A stretch of 64,000 nt of DNA from Anodontia alba (lineage: Eukaryota > Mollusca > Bivalvia > Lucinida > Lucinidae): positions 31,821,129 to 31,885,128 of the forward strand of contig OZ024828.1 of assembly GCA_964016985.1 (NCBI GenBank), in the 5' to 3' direction. Position 1 is the first letter of the stretch, and the number at the start of each line of letters is the position of its first letter. Below the pieces are notes generated by a model that ran no database searches, had not been told where the DNA came from, and worked only from the letters and a program-made list of their open reading frames with translations. Made by a program: the position numbers and the translations under genes. Shown one piece after another: positions 59,190 through 64,000 of this stretch.

Positions 59190-60715
59190 AACTAAAGAAT
59201 GGTAATTTTAGTAAAGGGCATTAGAGGAACATTTCTGTGAAATTATTTTGAAATCAGGCCATTAGCCTGGGAGATGTCCTTTAAAAGTTTTTTTTTTTTT
59301 TCCTTTTTAGCTCTGGCGGCCATTTTGTTCTGCTGAGCGAAACCATTTTAGCAATATTGGTATAATTCCTGTAAAATTATTTCAAAATCCATTAACCGTA
59401 TAGGAGGAGAAGTCTCTTAAGTAGATTGTTGATAGATGCATGACTGTCTACTCCCTTTTCTTTTTTCTAGCTCTGGTGGCCATTTTGTTCAGCCAAACGG
59501 AACCATTTTAACAATTTTGGTAAAGGGTCATAAGTGGCACATTTCTGTGAAACTATTTTGAAATTCGGTCATAGGCCTGAGAGGAGATGTCGTTTAAAAG
59601 TTTTTCTATTTTTAGCTCTGACCGCCATTTTGTTTCAGAGTGGAACCAGTTTAGCAATTTTGGTAAAGGGGCATTAGAGGAACATTTCTGTGAAATTAAA
59701 TTGAAATCGGGCCACTGGCATGGGATTTGTTGTTTAAAGGTTTTTTTTATTTTTAGCTCTGGTGGCCAGTTTGTTTTAGGAGCAGAACCATTTTAGAAAT
59801 TTTGGTAGAGGGTCACTCAAGGAACATTGAAGTAAAATTATTTCAAAATCCATTTACCGGTTTAGGAGAAGATGTCTCTTCAGTAAATTGTTGACAGAGG
59901 CATGACAGTCTACACCCTTTTTCTAGTTTTAGCTCTGGCTGCCATTTTGTTCAGCAGAGCTAAACCATTTTAGCAATTTTGGTAAAGGGGCATTAGAGGA
60001 ACATTTCAGTAAAATTATTTTGAAATCGGGACCTTGGCCTAATAGAAGAAGTCGTTTAAAAGGGTTTTCCTATTTTTAGCTCTGGTGGCCATTTTGTTTA
60101 GTGGAGCGGAACCATTTTAGCAATTTTAGGTAAAGGGGCATGAGAGGAACATTTCTGTGAAATTATTTTGAATCGGCCACTGGCCTGGGAGGAGATGTCT
60201 TTTAAAGGTTTCTTCTGTTTTTAGCTCTGGTGGCCATTTTGTTTAGCAGAGCAGATTTGGTAAAGGGGCATGAGAGGAAGATTTCTGTGACATTATTTTG
60301 AAATCAGGCTATAGGCCTGGGAGGAGATGTTGTTAAAAGGTTTTCTATTTTTAGCTCTGGCAGCCATCTTGTTTAGCGGAGCAGAACCATCTAGGCAATT
60401 TTGGTAGAGGGTCATCTAAGGAACATTCCTGTGAAATTATTTCAAAATCCATTCAGTGGACTGGTCTAGGAGGAGATGTTGTTTTAAGATTTTCTATTTT
60501 TAGCTCTGGCCGCCATTTTGTTTAGCGGAGCAGAACCATTTAGGCAATTTTGGTAGAGGGTCACCCAAGGAACATTCCTTCCTGTAAAATTATTTCAAAA
60601 TCCATTCACCTGTTTAGGAGGAGATGTCTTTAATTAAAAAATTGACAGACGGACGAACGACAAAGACTGATCACAAAAGCTCACCTTGAGCCTTTGGCTC
60701 AGGTGAGCTAAACAA
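59190..60715 (+). repeat. Tandem array 8, ~146-bp monomer, nine or more units, with terminal hairpin
   Basis: TTTTTAGCTCTGGYGGCCAT recurs near 59309, 59468, 59611, 59751, 59928, 60072, 60218, 60350 and 60499. Units also share GAACCATTTTAGCAATTTTG and GGAACATTTCTGTGAAATTA. The tail has GACAGACGGACGAACGACAA, GACTGATCACAAAAGCTCAC and a hairpin at 60678-60709 ending in CTAA, very like the tail of array 4. Confidence 0.92.
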
Positions 60716-60724
60716 TATACCTAT

Positions 60725-61450
60725 TATAAAATAAAATTTGCACACTATTACCTCTAGACAATATGCTGACAGAAGTTTACGAAATTACGAAAAGGGACAT
60801 AACTCTGCCAATATTTGGTGTACTGTATCCTCAAAATAATATGCGCTGCTCCACATCATCCTGTAACTATTTAAGAAGTTTCAGCTTGATCGGATGTAAA
60901 CTATAGGAGTTAGCCAGAAACGAAAAATTTTCAAAGGAGTATAACTGTGCTTATATTTGGTGTACTGTAACACTGAAACAATATACGCTGTTCCACATCA
61001 TGGTAATTAAAATGAAGTTTCAGCTTGATCAGATGTAAACTGTAGGAGGAGTTAGCCGGAAACAAAAAGTTTACAGAAATTTTCAAAGGGGCATAGCTCT
61101 GCTAATACTTGGTGGACTGTAACCTAGAAACAATATGCCATGCTCCACATAATGGTCTAACTATAAATTACATTTCAGCTTGAGCAGATGTAAAGTGTAA
61201 GAGAAGTTGACCTGAAACAAAAAGTTAACGGAAATTTTCAAAGGGGCATTACTCTGCTAATAGTTAGTAGACTGTAACCCCGAAATAATATGCGCTGCTC
61301 CTCATCATGGTCTAACTATATACCAAGTTTCAGCTTGATCGGATGTAAACTGTAAGAGGAGTTAGCCAGAAACGAAAAAGGTTATGGACAGACGGACAGA
61401 CGCCATACCCCGTAACATAACCGTCCCGTTTTTCAAACAGGCATATAAAA
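60725..61450 (+). repeat. Tandem array 9, ~145-155-bp monomer, four units
   Basis: AAAGGGGCATAACTCTGC-like phrases near 60794, 60935, 61085 and 61240. Units share GCGCTGCTCCACATCATGGT and TTTCAGCTTGATCGGATGTA. The tail GACAGACGGACAGACGCCAT leads into CCGTAACATAACCGTCCCG. Confidence 0.88.
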
Positions 61451-61810
61451 ATTGATGAAACTTGCCAATTAGCAATCCCAAAGCAGATCTCCACAATTTT
61501 CAACCTCCTGATCACCAGTCGGACACACATCCAACTAAGCTACCAACGCCAGCTCATACATTCATGAAATAAATATCAACCTCAAGAGGGATTTGAACCT
61601 GGAATCTCATGTTCCAAAGTCAGGAGTGCCCAACTGACAATCTCCCTTCTTGAATCAGCAGACCGGGGAGAATGATGGTAGAAATTATTTCACGATCAAT
61701 CTCTTGATGAGGTAGGCTGCCAAGCTAGGATTCAAACTTGCAACCACTAGATCTGCCGTCTAATGCACTAGTTACTGACTGCACTGCTGAGCAGGTTCCA
61801 ATCAGCTGAT
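61451..61810 (-). mobile_element. Two decayed SINE family 1 pieces
   Basis: CCTCCTGATCACCAGTCGGA to AACGCCAGC (about 61505-61552) is a head on the minus strand. From 61625, CAATCTCCCTTCTTGAATCA to GCTAGGATTCAAACTTGCAA is a second, diverged middle plus head. Confidence 0.65.
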
Positions 61811-62559
61811 GATCATACATGCAATCTCTAGGTCAATAACTTCTAGCACAAGAGGCCAGCAGCATTACTAATCTGCTTCCAGGCCAGAGTATGTGCAAGT
61901 ACATGTACTGTTTCAAAGTCTTCCTGACAAAGGTTAGACAAATGATTAAAATGTATAGTAGAGCCAGGTATTACCAGGTAACATTCCGAGACCTTTAATA
62001 TTGCATGCCAGTATCCACTCCCTGCCTCTTAGAAGATCTCAGTGTCAAATATTATCATTTCATCAATACATGCATTTCTTTTTACCCAACAGAGTTAAAT
62101 TGCAAACGCACCTGCCAAAGGCAAATATCCAGTATTGTGGATATTTTGATGTTCCATGGAAAAAATCTGAAAACATGCAAATCCATGAATATCTGACTAT
62201 TGTTTGTGCCATGTGAAGCAGTTTTTTATCTAAATTGTTTCAAACATCCTTGAGCTACACAATATATAACAATAAAGCACAAATTCCATATAATCTGGTT
62301 ATATTTCATGTCAAGGAAAAGAACTAAAACAGTCCATAAGTGCACAATGTTGAGGCCACCCCAGGGATTTTGCGGAACAGGGGAACAAGGCCATGTATTA
62401 CAGGGTAACGAGGGAAGATGAATCTAAAACAAGAGGTCCGCGGGTCACGACTCACTCGCCTGAGTGACATAGCTACTCCAGGTATGCACCCGTTATGCAA
62501 CATTTTCCAATCCTATCATTGCAACTAATGAAAGGATGATCAATTAAGCAGTTCTTAGT
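61811..62559. other. No gene recognised
   Basis: Overlapping short frames at 62001-62216 in two phases; no family recognised. Confidence 0.5.
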
Positions 62560-63900
62560 TTTGAAGAAGGACACATGGCCATGGCAGTCAATGAAGCGTG
62601 ACCATTTGGACAAACTCTCAATCATATTTCACTAGTAGAATCAATGTAAAATGATGGAAATTGGTTAAGTGGTTTCTGAAGAGTTGTTTAACAGTACCAT
62701 GATTTTATACACAAGTAAACAGCACAGGGGCAGGGAAATATAATAAATGTCAAAATGATTACCTTTGGAAACAAAGATCACACTACAGATTAGAAAACGT
62801 GAGTCTTGGTTTTATTCAGAATCTTCATAAGCAGTAAAGAAGTTTGCAACACTGCTTTAATTGTGGTTTTGGAGGAGCTGTCATTAAAAAAAATCATTTT
62901 CTAAAATTTTATTTTGCCATGGCAACCCAACAAATTGGTCACTGGTCATAAAAACACACAAACTGGGTAGACAATGATCATGACTGCAAAATATGGTTCA
63001 CATCACTTCACTGGTTATGGAGAAAATGAATTAACCATTTCTTCATTATAAGTCTATGGGAGTTTTCTGTTGCCATGGCAACAAAACCAAGAGGCAGACT
63101 GGCAGACTTTTTATCTGTTTTCAATTGCCCTTACCCATTTAACATTTGCACCAACTTAGAGTCCTACTACTTCAGTGGTTTTGGAGGACTGGTCAATGAA
63201 AAAATCTTCTTTTTTTTTTAAATTTAATATTGCCATGGAAACCAAACAAAATTCTCACTGATGAAAGGCACAAGCTGAGTAGACCATCATCAAATGTCAT
63301 AACTGCCAAGTATGGTTCACATCACTTCACTGGTTATGAAGAAAATGCAATTTCACCATTTTCCCATTATATTAGTCTACAGGAGCTTTCTGTTGCCATG
63401 GCAACCAAAGCAAGAGGCAGATCACCATAATTTTAGCCATTTTGAATTGTCCTTACCCCAAAGCAGTTCATTTGTACAAAATTAGAATCATACCGCTTGA
63501 TTGGTTTTGAAGGAGATGTCATTTAAAAAATTCCTTTTTTTTTTTAAATCTAATATTGCCATGGCAACCAAACAAAATAGCCATTGGTCATAAAAAATAT
63601 AAATTGGGCAAACACTCATCCAATGATCATAACTGCCAAACATGGTTCACATCACTTCACGTTTTTGGAGAAAATGCAATTAATTTAACCATTTTCCCAA
63701 TATAAGTCTATGGGAGCTTTCTGTTGCCATGGCAATCAAACCAAGAGGCAGATCACCAAAAAATTTGGCTATTTTCAAAGGACCCTAACCAAGCAACATT
63801 CTTTTCAAGTAAGGTACAAATCGCTTCAATGGCTTTGGAGGAGTTGTCATTTTAAAGTGTTAACGGACAGACAACCGAACAGATGTTTCAACAATTTGGG
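62560..63900 (+). repeat. Tandem array 10, ~160-bp half-units (320-bp dimer)
   Basis: TTGCCATGGCAAC (with small changes) recurs near 62915, 63071, 63231, 63394, 63557 and 63725, 156-168 bp apart. Alternate half-units are followed by CCAAACAAAATGGCCACTGG or by AAACCAAGAGGCAGA. The tail at about 63860 has AACGGACAGACAACCGAACAG. Non-coding. Confidence 0.88.
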
Positions 63901-64000
63901 TTTAGGGGCTATGTCCCATTATGAATTTCTATAGGGTTCAGACACCAAAGCGTGTTCAGACACCAAAAATTCCCTTGCTTAGCCTAGGATCAATCCTTGT
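63901..64000. other. Unassigned window end
   Basis: Contains a short direct repeat GTTCAGACACCAAA (twice). Possibly the start of another array, cut by the window. Confidence 0.4.

Overview
This 64 kb window looks like AT-rich, intron-scale or intergenic DNA from an animal nuclear genome, most likely a bivalve mollusc. The pointers are Penelope-like and Jockey/CR1-like retroelements, mariner and pogo-type DNA transposon remnants, tRNA-derived SINEs, and many short palindromic and tandem repeats. A heterodont or dreissenid-type bivalve is my guess from the palindromic repeat families; that is recognition from memory, not a search result. There are no operons, ribosomal genes, free-standing tRNA genes or prokaryotic features. 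I could not identify any intact host gene. Every recognisable protein-coding stretch is a broken mobile-element gene.

Layout. 0-5.4 kb: microsatellites, two pogo-type MITEs, and a ~180-bp tandem array interrupted by the first copy of the dominant MITE family ('P1': ends CATYACGAAAAC/GTTTTCGTRATG, with a ~48-bp-armed palindrome in the middle). 5.7-20.3 kb: retroelement graveyard with three copies of one Penelope-like family (5.7-7.2 kb minus, 13.3-16.4 kb minus, 17.9-20.3 kb plus, the last two head to head) and part of a second, canonical Penelope-like RT (12.5-13.2 kb). A 1.9-kb minisatellite of 17-bp units (8.1-10.0 kb) lies between them. 20.9-28 kb: an internally deleted mariner, a ~170-bp tandem array, and P1 MITEs. 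28.6-31.9 kb: a non-LTR retrotransposon with endonuclease and reverse transcriptase, broken by frameshifts and carrying a mutated catalytic motif. 32.7-39.9 kb: inverted repeats, a fold-back MITE, P1 copies and two satellite-like arrays. 39.9-44.6 kb: a recent, near-identical tandem duplication of ~2.38 kb holding a pogo MITE and a P1 whose palindromic core differs between the copies. 44.5-46.1 kb: a long imperfect palindrome and a second, equally deleted mariner. 47-64 kb: a SINE cluster with readable target-site duplications and a run of tandem arrays with monomers of roughly 115-180 bp.

The most unusual themes are these. (1) One palindromic core (arms reading GTACTCGTTAGAACCGCCTC or close variants) sits inside at least three MITE families with unrelated termini, as if cores and ends were exchanged. 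(2) Several different tandem-array families share one plan: ~115-180-bp non-coding monomers, an ACGGACAGACG-like tag and, in several, a short hairpin near CTAA at one end. Their monomers carry palindromes resembling YY1 or RFX binding sites. (3) Two mariner copies share the same internal deletion. (4) The LINE has a hydrophobic leader followed by a decayed 2A-like motif. These are the best places to look for something undescribed; none is proved by sequence reading alone.
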